A DNA stretch of 64,000 nucleotides from Actinomycetota bacterium (GTDB lineage: Bacteria; Actinomycetota; CADDZG01; JAHWKV01), in assembly GCA_019347715.1 (NCBI GenBank), contig JAHWKU010000002.1, positions 1 to 64,000 on the forward strand, written 5' to 3'. Of the stretch, positions 17,292 through 25,002 are shown in pieces. The notes below the pieces were generated by a model. It was not told the DNA's origin. It searched no databases and saw only the letters and a list, made by a program, of their open reading frames with translations. Numbering within the stretch: position 1 is the stretch's first letter; every line of letters starts with the position of its first letter. Both the position numbers and the translations under genes were made by a program.

Positions 17292-18086
17292 ATGGATTGG
17301 ACCGGAAAGATCTGCTTGATCACCGGAGCTTCGAGTGGCTTTGGCCGCGAGGCCGCCAAGTTACTCGCCCGGCGCGGCGCAACCGTCATCGTGGCGGCCA
17401 GACGCGAGGACAAGCTGCAGGAGCTCGTCGGCGAGCTGGAAGGCGACCACACCTACGTCACTTGTGATGTCTCCGACCTCGATTCGGTCAGAGCGATGGT
17501 GGAACAGGTTGGTGGCGCGTTCGGCCGTTTGGATGTCCTCATCAACAATGCCGGAATCGCAACGTCCGGCCCCCCGACGAAATCCACGTCTGAGGAGATG
17601 GAGAAGGTGATTCGCACCAACCTTCTTGGGACCATCTACTGCCAGACCGAGTTCTTGCCCCTGTTGGACGCGGCCCCCCGCAACGGCAAGACGCCTGTGA
17701 TCGTGAATGTGGCCTCGATGGGAGGGCGCATTCCCGTGCCGAACTCGGCCGATTACATCGCTTCGAAATTCGGCGTAGTCGGATTCACCGAAGCCGCGTG
17801 GCACGACTTTGCAGCCAGGGGGATTCGAGCGATGATGGTTCTGCCAGGGCTCGCGGACACCGAAGGATTTCCGATGGAAGAGATCAGGGCGAATCCTCTT
17901 TACGGATGGGCCGTCATGGGACCGAAAAGAGTTGCGGAGGCCCTGATACGCGGGATCGAAAAGGGTACATTCGAAGTCAGAGTGCAATGGTGGCTCGGTC
18001 CCGTCTATCACATGACTGTCATGCTCGGACCGCTTCGCCGGTATGTCGCAGGGGCCATCCGCAAGAAGGTGCCTACGGACCTCTAA
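17292..18086 (+). CDS. Short-chain dehydrogenase/reductase (SDR)
   Basis: This 264-residue classical SDR oxidoreductase has the nucleotide loop LITGASSGFGREAA, NNAGIA, the catalytic Ser in VNVASMGGRIP and YIASK (Tyr and Lys). VLPGLADTEG follows. It would use NAD(P)H to oxidise or reduce an alcohol/carbonyl. The C-terminal stretch (VQWWLGPVYHMTVMLGPLRR) is amphipathic and may touch membrane. It is co-directional with the AbrB-like gene. Its stop codon overlaps that of the convergent phosphoesterase. Confidence 0.92.
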   Translation: MDWTGKICLITGASSGFGREAAKLLARRGATVIVAARREDKLQELVGELEGDHTYVTCDVSDLDSVRAMVEQVGGAFGRLDVLINNAGIATSGPPTKSTSEEMEKVIRTNLLGTIYCQTEFLPLLDAAPRNGKTPVIVNVASMGGRIPVPNSADYIASKFGVVGFTEAAWHDFAARGIRAMMVLPGLADTEGFPMEEIRANPLYGWAVMGPKRVAEALIRGIEKGTFEVRVQWWLGPVYHMTVMLGPLRRYVAGAIRKKVPTDL

Positions 18087-19375
18087 GAGCCCTTTCTAAA
18101 GAAGACCGATGCACGAGCCTCATCGGGGCCGCGGGCATATCGGCGGAATAGAACGTTGGTTCGCGAGCTTCCCTCCTCCACCAATGAACGATCGGTGACC
18201 GGCTTCAAGTTGAATGCCCAGCCCTCATCCGATACATCGATGACGCCATAGGCAAACGGCCATTCCTTGGGACAGGGGACCTCGATCACAGGAACTCCCT
18301 TGAGATCGTAGAGCGCGCTTCGGTGGGTGTGGCCGCAGATGATCCCCCACGCGCCGGTTCGTTCGAGGAGGTCCGATAGGACTTGAGTGCTTTCCTCATC
18401 GAGCCCGAAGAGCACGGGCGGAAGGCCAAGATAAGGGTAGGGAGGATGGTGCAATGCGATGAAGGTTGGCCCGTCGGACTCCAGCGTCTGCACCCACTCC
18501 TTCACTTCGTCGGAGAAGCGTCCTCCTGGAACCGACTCGTTGGGTTCGTCGGTAAACCTTCCTGCAGTCATCTCGAATGGAGGGAAAGGAGAGGCCTGTG
18601 GGATCGCGGAGTTAAGAGCGATGAGGCGAACCCCGTTGCCTTCGATGACTTCGAACGGCTTTCTCGAGAAATGCCGAGTGAATCTCTCCAGGCCGGCAGG
18701 TTCGTCGCCGCCGCCCCACATGTCATGGTTGCCGAGAGTCAGCGCGACGGGATGATCGAAGCCGTCGAGAATCTTCTTTGCCGCTGCGAAGGAGGCGTCC
18801 TGGCCGTTCTGGGTAAGGTCGCCGATGGTGACGGACAGGTCCACATTCTCGCGGTTCAGGTCTTCGATGGCGGCGGGGATTAGCCGGTTGGCGAAATCGA
18901 GTCCGATATGGGGGTCCCCCAGGATGCCGATGCGAGCTATGACTTTGCCCGGTGGTGTTGCCTCTTTCACGGCAGGCCATTCCGGCGGCGGCGGAGTGGG
19001 GATGCCCTGGGAGGCCATTGCGTGGGCGACCGCCTCTTCGTCTGGAGCGGACAGTTCTCTCAGTCTGTTCGAGTCGGCTTCGTCGAGGAATACAGAGGAA
19101 TGAGCATCAACGAACATCCCGAGGCGCTGAAGGAAGAACCAACCCAGGGGCCCGGTCTCCTCCTCGGCGCCGGCCACCTCCGCCATCCATTCGGCGTGGC
19201 GGCTTGCAAGCCTCGGTTCGATCTTCTTTCCCGCATTGGTCGATCGGGATGCCAGCAGCCTGGCTCGCTCGGCCGCACGGACTCCTGCATCGCCGTGCCC
19301 TCGACCGCTCAAGACGGCGGCTCTCGCAGCTTCGGTGATCCAGGACGAGAAGAGAACCTCGGCAGCGCCTTCCAT
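18083..19375 (-). CDS. Calcineurin-like metallophosphoesterase with N-terminal helical extension
   Basis: The C-terminal two thirds hold all metallophosphoesterase blocks: GILGDPHIGLDF, VTIGDLTQNG, LGNHDMWGG, IALHHPPYPY and GHTHRSAL, which bind two metal ions. The first 150 or so residues are an Ala/Glu/Arg-rich helical segment of unknown role ending in a Pro-rich linker (PTPPPPEW). Substrate is unknown and may be a nucleotide or phosphoester. It is convergent with the SDR gene and diverges from the dCMP deaminase gene. Confidence 0.87.
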   Translation of the reverse strand: MEGAAEVLFSSWITEAARAAVLSGRGHGDAGVRAAERARLLASRSTNAGKKIEPRLASRHAEWMAEVAGAEEETGPLGWFFLQRLGMFVDAHSSVFLDEADSNRLRELSAPDEEAVAHAMASQGIPTPPPPEWPAVKEATPPGKVIARIGILGDPHIGLDFANRLIPAAIEDLNRENVDLSVTIGDLTQNGQDASFAAAKKILDGFDHPVALTLGNHDMWGGGDEPAGLERFTRHFSRKPFEVIEGNGVRLIALNSAIPQASPFPPFEMTAGRFTDEPNESVPGGRFSDEVKEWVQTLESDGPTFIALHHPPYPYLGLPPVLFGLDEESTQVLSDLLERTGAWGIICGHTHRSALYDLKGVPVIEVPCPKEWPFAYGVIDVSDEGWAFNLKPVTDRSLVEEGSSRTNVLFRRYARGPDEARASVFFRKGS

Positions 19376-19401
19376 CGGCGGGACGCTACCACTCCAATCG
19401 G

Positions 19402-19407
19402 TATGAT
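19402..19407 (+). promoter_or_regulatory. -10 box for the dCMP deaminase gene
   Basis: TATGAT lies 9 nt before ATG 19417 with no Shine-Dalgarno, suggesting leaderless transcription. Confidence 0.45.
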
Positions 19408-19416
19408 GCGCACCCG

Positions 19417-19866
19417 ATGAGTTCAGGACACCACAAGACCGACTGGGATACCTATTTCCTCGAGCTGGCGAGGCAAGCCGCCACCAGGTCTAGCTGCGTT
19501 TTGGACCAGCACGGCGCAGTGATCGTCCGGAACCGGCGGATTCTCTCCACGGGATACAACGGCACGCCATCGGGCTACGGCAACTGCGACCAGGGTGCAT
19601 GTCCAAGAGGAAAGAGCATGGATCGCTCCAAGCCGTGCGCCGGCCTTCATGCCGAGGCAAACGCCATTCTCTACGCCACACCGGAGGAGCGGCAGGGGGC
19701 CACTCTTTACATCACGGCTCCGCCCTGCTTCGAATGCGCCAAACTGATCTCCAACTCAGGTCTAGAGGAAATCGTGACTCTCGACGGTCAGGACCGAGCA
19801 GGTTTCGACAAGGTGAGGAAGTTTCTCCTGGACTGCAACGTCCGAGTCAGGATGCTGCGGTATTGA
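19417..19866 (+). CDS. Deoxycytidylate deaminase (ComEB-like)
   Basis: This 149-residue zinc-dependent cytidine/deoxycytidylate deaminase has the catalytic motif CAGLHAEANAILYA (zinc His and catalytic Glu) and APPCFECAKLI (two zinc Cys), plus the upstream TGYNGTPSGYGNC and CPRG segment typical of dCMP deaminase. The enzyme converts dCMP to dUMP and feeds dTTP synthesis. It overlaps the 3' end of the convergent radical SAM gene by 20 nt. Confidence 0.92.
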   Translation: MSSGHHKTDWDTYFLELARQAATRSSCVLDQHGAVIVRNRRILSTGYNGTPSGYGNCDQGACPRGKSMDRSKPCAGLHAEANAILYATPEERQGATLYITAPPCFECAKLISNSGLEEIVTLDGQDRAGFDKVRKFLLDCNVRVRMLRY

Positions 19867-20920
19867 GGTTTTCTTTGACCCACTTGGGAGCGCGCCTTGC
19901 TCCGAGGTCCAGATCGAGTGACAGCTGCGTCTCCGAGTCTTCGCGCGGCTCTTTCGGCTTCTCGACGGTTTCCTCGTAGCGCCCGCCACCGTACTTCCTC
20001 CGGTAGTTGGCAACCGTCTTGCCGATCCTCTCTTTTGTTTCCTTGGGGGCATTCGTGCGTTTGTACATCTCTTCATATGGCTTGATGAGGTTCGGATAGG
20101 CGTTTTCCAGCCACGGCAGGAACTCCTCCTTCACACCGGGCCTCAGGTGGAGAACGATCGGAGTGATGTGGGTAGCCCCGGATTCTGCAATGGCTTTTAC
20201 AGTTGCTTCTAACTGTTCGGGAGAGTCTGAGATTCCGGGAAGGATCGGAGCCATCAGAACCCCGCCAGGTATTCCGGCTTCGTTCAGCTTACCTACGACC
20301 TCTAGGCGCTTCATGGGGTGAGGCGTCCCGGGTTCGGTCTTTTTCCAGACGTCTTCGTCGACCGTCCCAACGGAGAAATTCGCGTGGACGTCCATGAGAG
20401 ACGCACCCTCTTGCAGCAGATCGATATCGCGCTGTATGAGAGTTCCCTTCGTGAGGATCGAGTAAGGGTTTCGAACCGCGTTCAGCTCTTTCAAGATCCC
20501 GCGAGTAAGTTTGTAGTGGCCCTCGGCGCGCTGGTATGGATCGGTGTTCGTTCCCATTGCGATGCTCTCGCCCGTCCAGGACTTCTTTCTAAGCTCGCGG
20601 GCCAGCAATTCGACTGCATTCACCTTGACGACGATCTTCGTATCGAAGTCGGTGCCCGCGTTGAGATCGAGGTAAGTGTGCGTCGGCCTAGCAAAGCAAA
20701 ACTTGCAACGATGACTGCATCCCCTGTACGGGTTGATCGTCCAGTTGAATCCGAAGCGGTCTCCGGGGACGTGGTTGATGATCGACTTGGCGAAGATCTC
20801 GTAGAAGGTCATCCCTCGAAATTCGGGAGTGTTGAAGCGTCGTACGAGCGCCTCGGTGTTTCCGAGCGGCAAGCGCTCGCCGGCATCCTGCCTGTCCACA
20901 AGCTGAGCTTCCCACCGCAT
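19847..20920 (-). CDS. Radical SAM protein, Rv2578c family (spore-photolyase-like)
   Basis: The cluster motif CSHRCKFCFARPTH binds a [4Fe-4S] cluster. It is preceded by FNWTINPYRG, the family hallmark, and followed by TDFDTKIVVKVN, TNTDPYQRAEG and ILTKGTLIQRDIDLL, all typical of the Rv2578c/SplB-like radical SAM family. The C-terminus (KYGGGRY region) matches actinobacterial members. The reaction is unknown. I prefer ATG 20920 (MRWEAQLVD), the usual family start, over the in-frame ATG at 20956. Confidence 0.9.
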   Translation of the reverse strand: MRWEAQLVDRQDAGERLPLGNTEALVRRFNTPEFRGMTFYEIFAKSIINHVPGDRFGFNWTINPYRGCSHRCKFCFARPTHTYLDLNAGTDFDTKIVVKVNAVELLARELRKKSWTGESIAMGTNTDPYQRAEGHYKLTRGILKELNAVRNPYSILTKGTLIQRDIDLLQEGASLMDVHANFSVGTVDEDVWKKTEPGTPHPMKRLEVVGKLNEAGIPGGVLMAPILPGISDSPEQLEATVKAIAESGATHITPIVLHLRPGVKEEFLPWLENAYPNLIKPYEEMYKRTNAPKETKERIGKTVANYRRKYGGGRYEETVEKPKEPREDSETQLSLDLDLGARRAPKWVKENLNTAAS

Positions 20921-20969
20921 CCTGTAAGGATAGAACATATGTTCGGTTAGGCGCAACGGCCTTCCCGAT

Positions 20970-20975
20970 TAGGCT
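20970..20975 (+). promoter_or_regulatory. -10 box for the second LLM-class gene
   Basis: TAGGCT lies 6 nt before ATG 20982 with no Shine-Dalgarno; TTAGGC 17 nt upstream could serve as a weak -35. Confidence 0.4.
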
Positions 20976-20981
20976 CGGTTC

Positions 20982-21986
20982 ATGCGGATCGCAATGATGG
21001 TTGGAGGCCCCCTTCAGAGCCTGGGAGCCGCCGCAAGGATGATCGAGGCCCACGGCTACGACTCGATCTGGACGGCTGAGACCGGCTCGAGCGCCTACAT
21101 CTCAGCGGCGATCGTCGCCGGTGAGACAGATCGGGCCCGCATCGGGACGGCCATTGCCACGGCCTTCACTCGCAGCCCTGGGGTAACCGCCATGAATGCC
21201 GTCGACATCGACGAGGTGTCGGGGGGCCGCTTCGTCCTCGGTCTTGGGAGCCAGGTAAAGCGCGTAAACGAACTGCGCTTCTCTACGCCGTTCGACCATC
21301 CGGCCCCCAGGATGCGCGAGTACATCCAGGCGGTAAGGGCCTTCATCGGAGGGTACTTCGGCGAAGAGCCCTCATTCGAAGGCAAGTTCTACAAGGTCAT
21401 GATGGCTCCATGGCCAAGGGTTCCGCCTCCGGTAAGGCGCGAGGTGCCTGTCTTTCTCGCCGCGGTGAACAAGCACATGCTTCGAGTTTCCGGAGAGGTT
21501 GCAGATGGGATCGTCGGCCATCCGATGACGTCGCTCGACTACATAGAAAAGGTTGTGAAGCCGAACATCGCGAACGGGGCCGAAAAGTCGGGGCGTGACC
21601 CACGAGATGTTGAGCTTGCCCAGCAGGTGATCTTCTCGATCGCAGAGGATCGGGAGGTCGCCAAGAGCGAAGTCAAACAGCAGATCGGTTTCTACGCGAC
21701 GACGCGCACCTATATCCCGGTTCTTGCATTGCATGGATTCGATGACATTGTGCCGATGCTGCGCGAGGCGTATCAACAGAAAGATATGAAGAAGCTCTCT
21801 TCGCTCGTCTCGGATGAGATGGCCGAAACTTTTGGTCTTTATGGAACTGCGGATGAGGTCAAAGAGAAGGCGGCCAAGTTCGACGGGGTAGTGGATGAGT
21901 TGATTCTCGCCGGACCGTGGTACCGCGTCGATCCATCGCGCTTGATGGAGAACTACCGCTCTCTGCTCTCGACGTTCGCGCGCTGA
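20982..21986 (+). CDS. LLM-class flavin-dependent oxidoreductase (F420-type), second copy
   Basis: This 334-residue TIM-barrel protein of the luciferase-like family shows YDSIWTAETGSSAYI, IGTAIATAFTRSPGVTAMNA, GGRFVLGLGSQVKRVNE and PVFLAAVNKHMLRVSGEVAD. It differs clearly from the protein at 14355 and resembles the TIGR03617-like F420-dependent group of actinobacteria. Substrate is unknown. Confidence 0.86.
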   Translation: MRIAMMVGGPLQSLGAAARMIEAHGYDSIWTAETGSSAYISAAIVAGETDRARIGTAIATAFTRSPGVTAMNAVDIDEVSGGRFVLGLGSQVKRVNELRFSTPFDHPAPRMREYIQAVRAFIGGYFGEEPSFEGKFYKVMMAPWPRVPPPVRREVPVFLAAVNKHMLRVSGEVADGIVGHPMTSLDYIEKVVKPNIANGAEKSGRDPRDVELAQQVIFSIAEDREVAKSEVKQQIGFYATTRTYIPVLALHGFDDIVPMLREAYQQKDMKKLSSLVSDEMAETFGLYGTADEVKEKAAKFDGVVDELILAGPWYRVDPSRLMENYRSLLSTFAR

Positions 21987-22014
21987 ATCCGCGTTGGCGC
22001 GCGCGCCGCTTCCT

Positions 22015-22020
22015 ATAATC
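22015..22020 (+). promoter_or_regulatory. Consensus -10 box for the YgjP-like gene
   Basis: A perfect TATAAT lies 24 nt before ATG 22045 and supports that start over the upstream in-frame ATG at 21994, which would precede the promoter. The nearest -35-like TTGGCG (21995-22000) is too close (14 nt). Confidence 0.5.
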
Positions 22021-22044
22021 CTCACAGCGAACAGCAACCAAGCC

Positions 22045-22590
22045 ATGGACAGCCAGCTCCAGCTTGCACTTCCCACCGGTGACACTGTCGGCCTGATCAA
22101 ATCGATCGAGGTCCGGCGCTCGGCGCGCCGGCGCAGGACGGTTGCCGCCAAGGTCGAGGAAGAAACTCTGATCGTCTATCTGCCACAGAGGATGTCGAAA
22201 GCCGAAGAGGCGCAATGGATAGAGAAGATGCGCCGCCGGCTGGAAGACCGAGACAGGCGCGAGAAGCTCAATTCATCCGGAGACCTCGGCAGACGCGCGA
22301 AGGACCTAAACGAACGCTACTTCGGCGGCAAACTGAAGTGGAGTTCTATCGAGTACGTGACCAACCAAAACAGCAGGTACGGTTCCTGCACCATTACAGA
22401 CGCAACCATCCGCATCTCCGACGTCCTTGCAACCATGCCGGGATGGGTGCGCGACTACGTGATCGTGCACGAGCTGGCTCATTTGATCGTGCCGGACCAT
22501 TCCACCCGCTTTTGGAAGCTCGTCGGTGCATATCCTCTGACAGAGCGCGCTCGTGGGTTTCTTATCGCTAAGGGAATGGACGAGAGCTAA
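22045..22590 (+). CDS. YgjP-like (DUF45) metallopeptidase
   Basis: This is a 181-residue zincin of the YgjP/WLM type. It has the family stretch NSRYGSCTITDATIRISD and the zinc motif VIVHELAHLIVPDHSTRFW with the third His downstream of HELAH. In this family the basic N-terminal beta domain (IEVRRSARRRRTVAAKV) precedes the peptidase core. The biological substrate is unknown. It overlaps the convergent rhodanese-like gene by 4 nt. Confidence 0.88.
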   Translation: MDSQLQLALPTGDTVGLIKSIEVRRSARRRRTVAAKVEEETLIVYLPQRMSKAEEAQWIEKMRRRLEDRDRREKLNSSGDLGRRAKDLNERYFGGKLKWSSIEYVTNQNSRYGSCTITDATIRISDVLATMPGWVRDYVIVHELAHLIVPDHSTRFWKLVGAYPLTERARGFLIAKGMDES

Positions 22591-23198
22591 CCAGGCCCCC
22601 CGACGCGAAACACTTCGGGGCCGGCGACTCTCGGCTTGGCGCCTTCTGGCCGGGTTTGGATTGCGACGATCTCCTTGAAGCCAAACTTCTCGAGGATGCC
22701 GACGGCCGTCGCAGCCCTTACGCCGAAACCGCAGAGGACCCCGATCCGGTAGGAGGTATTCAGCTCCGACAGTCCATCCCATAGCCTCTCTGTAGGAATC
22801 CGCAGGCAGCGTCCTTCATGGACGGTTCCTGGGTCGCCCACGTGAAGGAGATGAAGGCTTCCGGCATCTGCAATCGGAATCGACCGCGTCGGGATCAGCT
22901 TCCCAAGTTGACGCAAGTCCTCACTCGACAGATACCCCTCCACGTCGAAGCCCTTGCCTCGCAATCTCGAAGCGGCCTCGGAAAGCGGAGAGGACCCGTC
23001 CTCCAGAAGGATCAACCTTGCATTCAAAGGCAGAAGATCGCGGGCCCTGGTGGCGAATCCTGGCCCCTGTTCCCACATGATCGAAATGCTTCCCCGCAGG
23101 TGCTTCTCCAGGTACTCAGGTATCGGACGAAGATCAAGCGCGAGTCCTTCCTCGAGGATGCTGGCCGCCCGCTCAGCCAGGATTCTTGGTAACGACAT
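22587..23198 (-). CDS. Rhodanese-like domain protein, tandem
   Basis: This 203-residue protein appears to hold two rhodanese-like folds. The second carries a CX5R-type loop in IGVLCGFGVRAATAVGIL, whose Cys could carry persulfide sulfur. The first (LDLRPIPEYLEKHLRGSI) has LILLEDGSS where the active-site Cys would be, so it should be inactive. It begins 20 bp from the divergent fxsA start, so their promoters must overlap. Confidence 0.78.
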   Translation of the reverse strand: MSLPRILAERAASILEEGLALDLRPIPEYLEKHLRGSISIMWEQGPGFATRARDLLPLNARLILLEDGSSPLSEAASRLRGKGFDVEGYLSSEDLRQLGKLIPTRSIPIADAGSLHLLHVGDPGTVHEGRCLRIPTERLWDGLSELNTSYRIGVLCGFGVRAATAVGILEKFGFKEIVAIQTRPEGAKPRVAGPEVFRVGGPG

Positions 23199-23218
23199 GG
23201 TGTATGTACGCTATAACG

Positions 23219-23716
23219 ATGGGAACGGTACTGGCAGTCGTCTTCATAGTCGTCCCCATCGTCGAGCTGGCGGTCATCGTTGCCGTCGCCGACTGGATCG
23301 GGGGACTGGAGACGATCGCGCTGCTTCTAGCCGTCTCCTTGGCGGGGGCCGTCCTCGCCAAACGAGAAGGGTTGGGGGTCTATAGACGTTTCCGCTCGGC
23401 CCTTGGGAGGGGCGAAATCCCCTCAGCTGAGATCACCGACGGCTTTCTGGTCTTGTTCGGAGCGGCGCTCCTGCTCACCCCAGGCTTCGTCACCGATGCC
23501 CTTGGCCTGCTCTTGCTTGCTCCGCTGACCCGGTCCCATGTGAAGCGACACGTTTGGAAGGCAGCCTCGGGATGGGTTAGGCGCCGCAGTGGGATGTCGG
23601 GGAGGGGGAGGCGGGGCCGCCCGGCCCCTAAGCAAGCACAAGTGGTGCAGGTCCGGCCAATTCAGGCGGACAAGAGCGGTGGCGATGGGGAAAGCGGAGC
23701 AAGCGAAGACGGCTAA
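23219..23716 (+). CDS. fxsA: FxsA-family membrane protein
   Basis: This membrane protein of about 165 residues has FxsA features: an N-terminal hairpin (VFIVVPIVELAVIVAVAD), the middle LAGAVLAKREGLGVYRRF and the ITDGFLVLFGAALLLTPGF motif with TDALGLLLLAPLTR. The C-terminus is basic and disordered. FxsA in E. coli relieves phage-exclusion toxicity; the general role is unknown. Start ATG 23219 is chosen because TACGCT (23207-23212) lies 6 nt upstream, giving a leaderless start; in-frame ATG 23204 would lie upstream of that box. Confidence 0.85.
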   Translation: MGTVLAVVFIVVPIVELAVIVAVADWIGGLETIALLLAVSLAGAVLAKREGLGVYRRFRSALGRGEIPSAEITDGFLVLFGAALLLTPGFVTDALGLLLLAPLTRSHVKRHVWKAASGWVRRRSGMSGRGRRGRPAPKQAQVVQVRPIQADKSGGDGESGASEDG

Positions 23717-23732
23717 TTCATTTTTTGGGGGC

Positions 23733-23761
23733 TAGACCCGCGAGTTCTCAGGTGCTACGCT
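23733..23761 (+). promoter_or_regulatory. Promoter of the 56-codon gene
   Basis: TAGACC (23733-23738) and TACGCT (23756-23761) are 17 nt apart, with TG just before the -10. The ATG follows at 23788 after a purine-rich AGAGAGGGG ribosome site. Confidence 0.5.
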
Positions 23762-23787
23762 CAAATCTCCGTGAGAGAGGGGTTGCA

Positions 23788-23958
23788 ATGAGGCAACTTA
23801 ACGTACGTGATCCGTGGGTAGGGCTCGCCTATGAGGATGATCACAAGGCGGCAATTGCAGATCTCATTGCACGCATCCAAATCTTGGAAAATCGAGTACG
23901 CGAGCTCGAGAACTCGATCCGGGAAGCCGAGAAGGTTCGAGAGCCAGTAGTGGTATAG
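23788..23958 (+). CDS. Small coiled-coil protein, 56 aa, unknown
   Basis: The protein starts MRQLNVRDPWVGLAYEDDH. It then forms one long charged helix with heptad spacing (IADLIARIQILENRVREL and on), a probable coiled coil, with no membrane segment. It has its own promoter, a plausible ribosome site and two strong terminators immediately behind it, so it is a discrete short transcription unit. I do not recognise the family. Oligomerisation or partner binding through the coiled coil is inference. Confidence 0.75.
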   Translation: MRQLNVRDPWVGLAYEDDHKAAIADLIARIQILENRVRELENSIREAEKVREPVVV

Positions 23959-23960
23959 GG

Positions 23961-23982
23961 CCGGCGAAGAGCCGGTTTTTTT
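23961..23982 (+). terminator. Rho-independent terminator 1
   Basis: CCGGC-GAAGA-GCCGG stem-loop followed by seven T, starting 3 nt after the stop of the 56-codon gene. Confidence 0.85.
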
Positions 23983-23985
23983 GTG

Positions 23986-24011
23986 CCCCCGCCTGAAGTG
24001 CGGGGGTTTTT
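23986..24011 (+). terminator. Rho-independent terminator 2
   Basis: CCCCCGC (23986-23992) pairs with GCGGGGG (24000-24006) around a 7-nt loop and is followed by five T. It is a second, stronger hairpin directly behind the first. Confidence 0.8.
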
Positions 24012-24018
24012 CGCGCCG

Positions 24019-24312
24019 CTAGACCGAGGTCTCTCGGAAGCGCTCGGGATAGGGGGCCTCTGCCCAGTCCGAAGGGTCCCTCCGATACGAAGACACCTTT
24101 TGACGCAGACTATCGGGCCATCCCTCGTGAGCCTCGACCTTCAGGCCGGTGGCGATTCGTTGTGCGATCTCGGGAGATGAGACGACGAAGCGCAGCCATT
24201 CTCCGTTTCCTGCGACCAGGATCACCTGCGTCGTGTGGTATCCAATCCGCTCAATTACCGCCTCGACGTCGTCGCGGGTCTTTACGAATTCCAGGGCTTC
24301 TGTAACGTCCAT
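24019..24312 (-). CDS. Hypothetical protein, 97 aa
   Basis: A small soluble alpha/beta protein starting MDVTEALEFVKTRDDVEAVI. It contains a basic/aromatic C-terminus (YRRDPSDWAEAPYPERF) and no motif I recognise. It is followed by the methyltransferase and amidase genes on the same strand (read from right to left it comes last), so it may be the distal gene of an amidase-methyltransferase operon. Confidence 0.65.
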   Translation of the reverse strand: MDVTEALEFVKTRDDVEAVIERIGYHTTQVILVAGNGEWLRFVVSSPEIAQRIATGLKVEAHEGWPDSLRQKVSSYRRDPSDWAEAPYPERFRETSV

Positions 24313-24321
24313 GCCCCGATC

Positions 24322-25002
24322 CTAATCTCCTGCTGCGCTGCCCGGCAGTCCTTTGGTCGCAATCCCAAAGAAACCGGGGCCGGCCCGGCGACCCCAAGCG
24401 TCTTGCGCGCCGGCCTGCTCGAACCGCCCAGCGAGGGCGGGCCACGAAAGGGAAACCCATGGACCACCAAGCGACACAACGACGATAGCTCTTCCTCCTG
24501 GCTTCAATACGCGCATCATCTCCTCGATGTATGGGATGGAATTCTGCAGAATGACAAGATCGAAATAGTTGTCTGCGTACGGAAGGTCTGCAGCATCTCC
24601 CACCTCGAAAAGCACATCCACGCCGTCTGCGATCGCATCGTATCTGGCCACCGAAACCATCTCTTCACTGATGTCTACGCCGGTAACTTGAGACGCAGGA
24701 AACAGGCGCTTGAGCCGCCTGGCCGCGTAGCCGGTCCCGGTCGCGATATCGAGGATGTGGCCGGGGACAGTTCTTATCTCGTTGACTGCTTCGTCGAGGG
24801 CTTCTCCGTATCCCTCGACCTCCGTCCAGGTGTCGTAGAAGGCCGCCAGATACCCGAAGGCCTTGCCGTAGAGGCCAGAGACCCAGTTGAGCTTTTCAGG
24901 GAACTTGGCCCACGCCCACAGGCCCGGCGCGAGGAAAGCGGGCCCGTAGGTGAGGGCGGTTCGCCTCACCTCAGATTTCGAAGGAAGGGGGCCTGTGCTC
25001 AT
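24322..25002 (-). CDS. SAM-dependent methyltransferase (UbiE/Methyltransf_11 type)
   Basis: The class I methyltransferase signature is clear: HILDIATGTGYAARRL (motif I), VTGVDISEEMVSVAR (motif post-I), FEVGDAADLPYADNYFDLVI (motifs II/III) and MRVLKPGGRAIVVV. The start is placed at ATG 25002 (MSTGPLPSKSE); the longer frame to 25065 would overlap the amidase gene more deeply. It still overlaps the amidase 3' end by 32 nt. Substrate is unknown. Confidence 0.85.
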   Translation of the reverse strand: MSTGPLPSKSEVRRTALTYGPAFLAPGLWAWAKFPEKLNWVSGLYGKAFGYLAAFYDTWTEVEGYGEALDEAVNEIRTVPGHILDIATGTGYAARRLKRLFPASQVTGVDISEEMVSVARYDAIADGVDVLFEVGDAADLPYADNYFDLVILQNSIPYIEEMMRVLKPGGRAIVVVSLGGPWVSLSWPALAGRFEQAGAQDAWGRRAGPGFFGIATKGLPGSAAGD

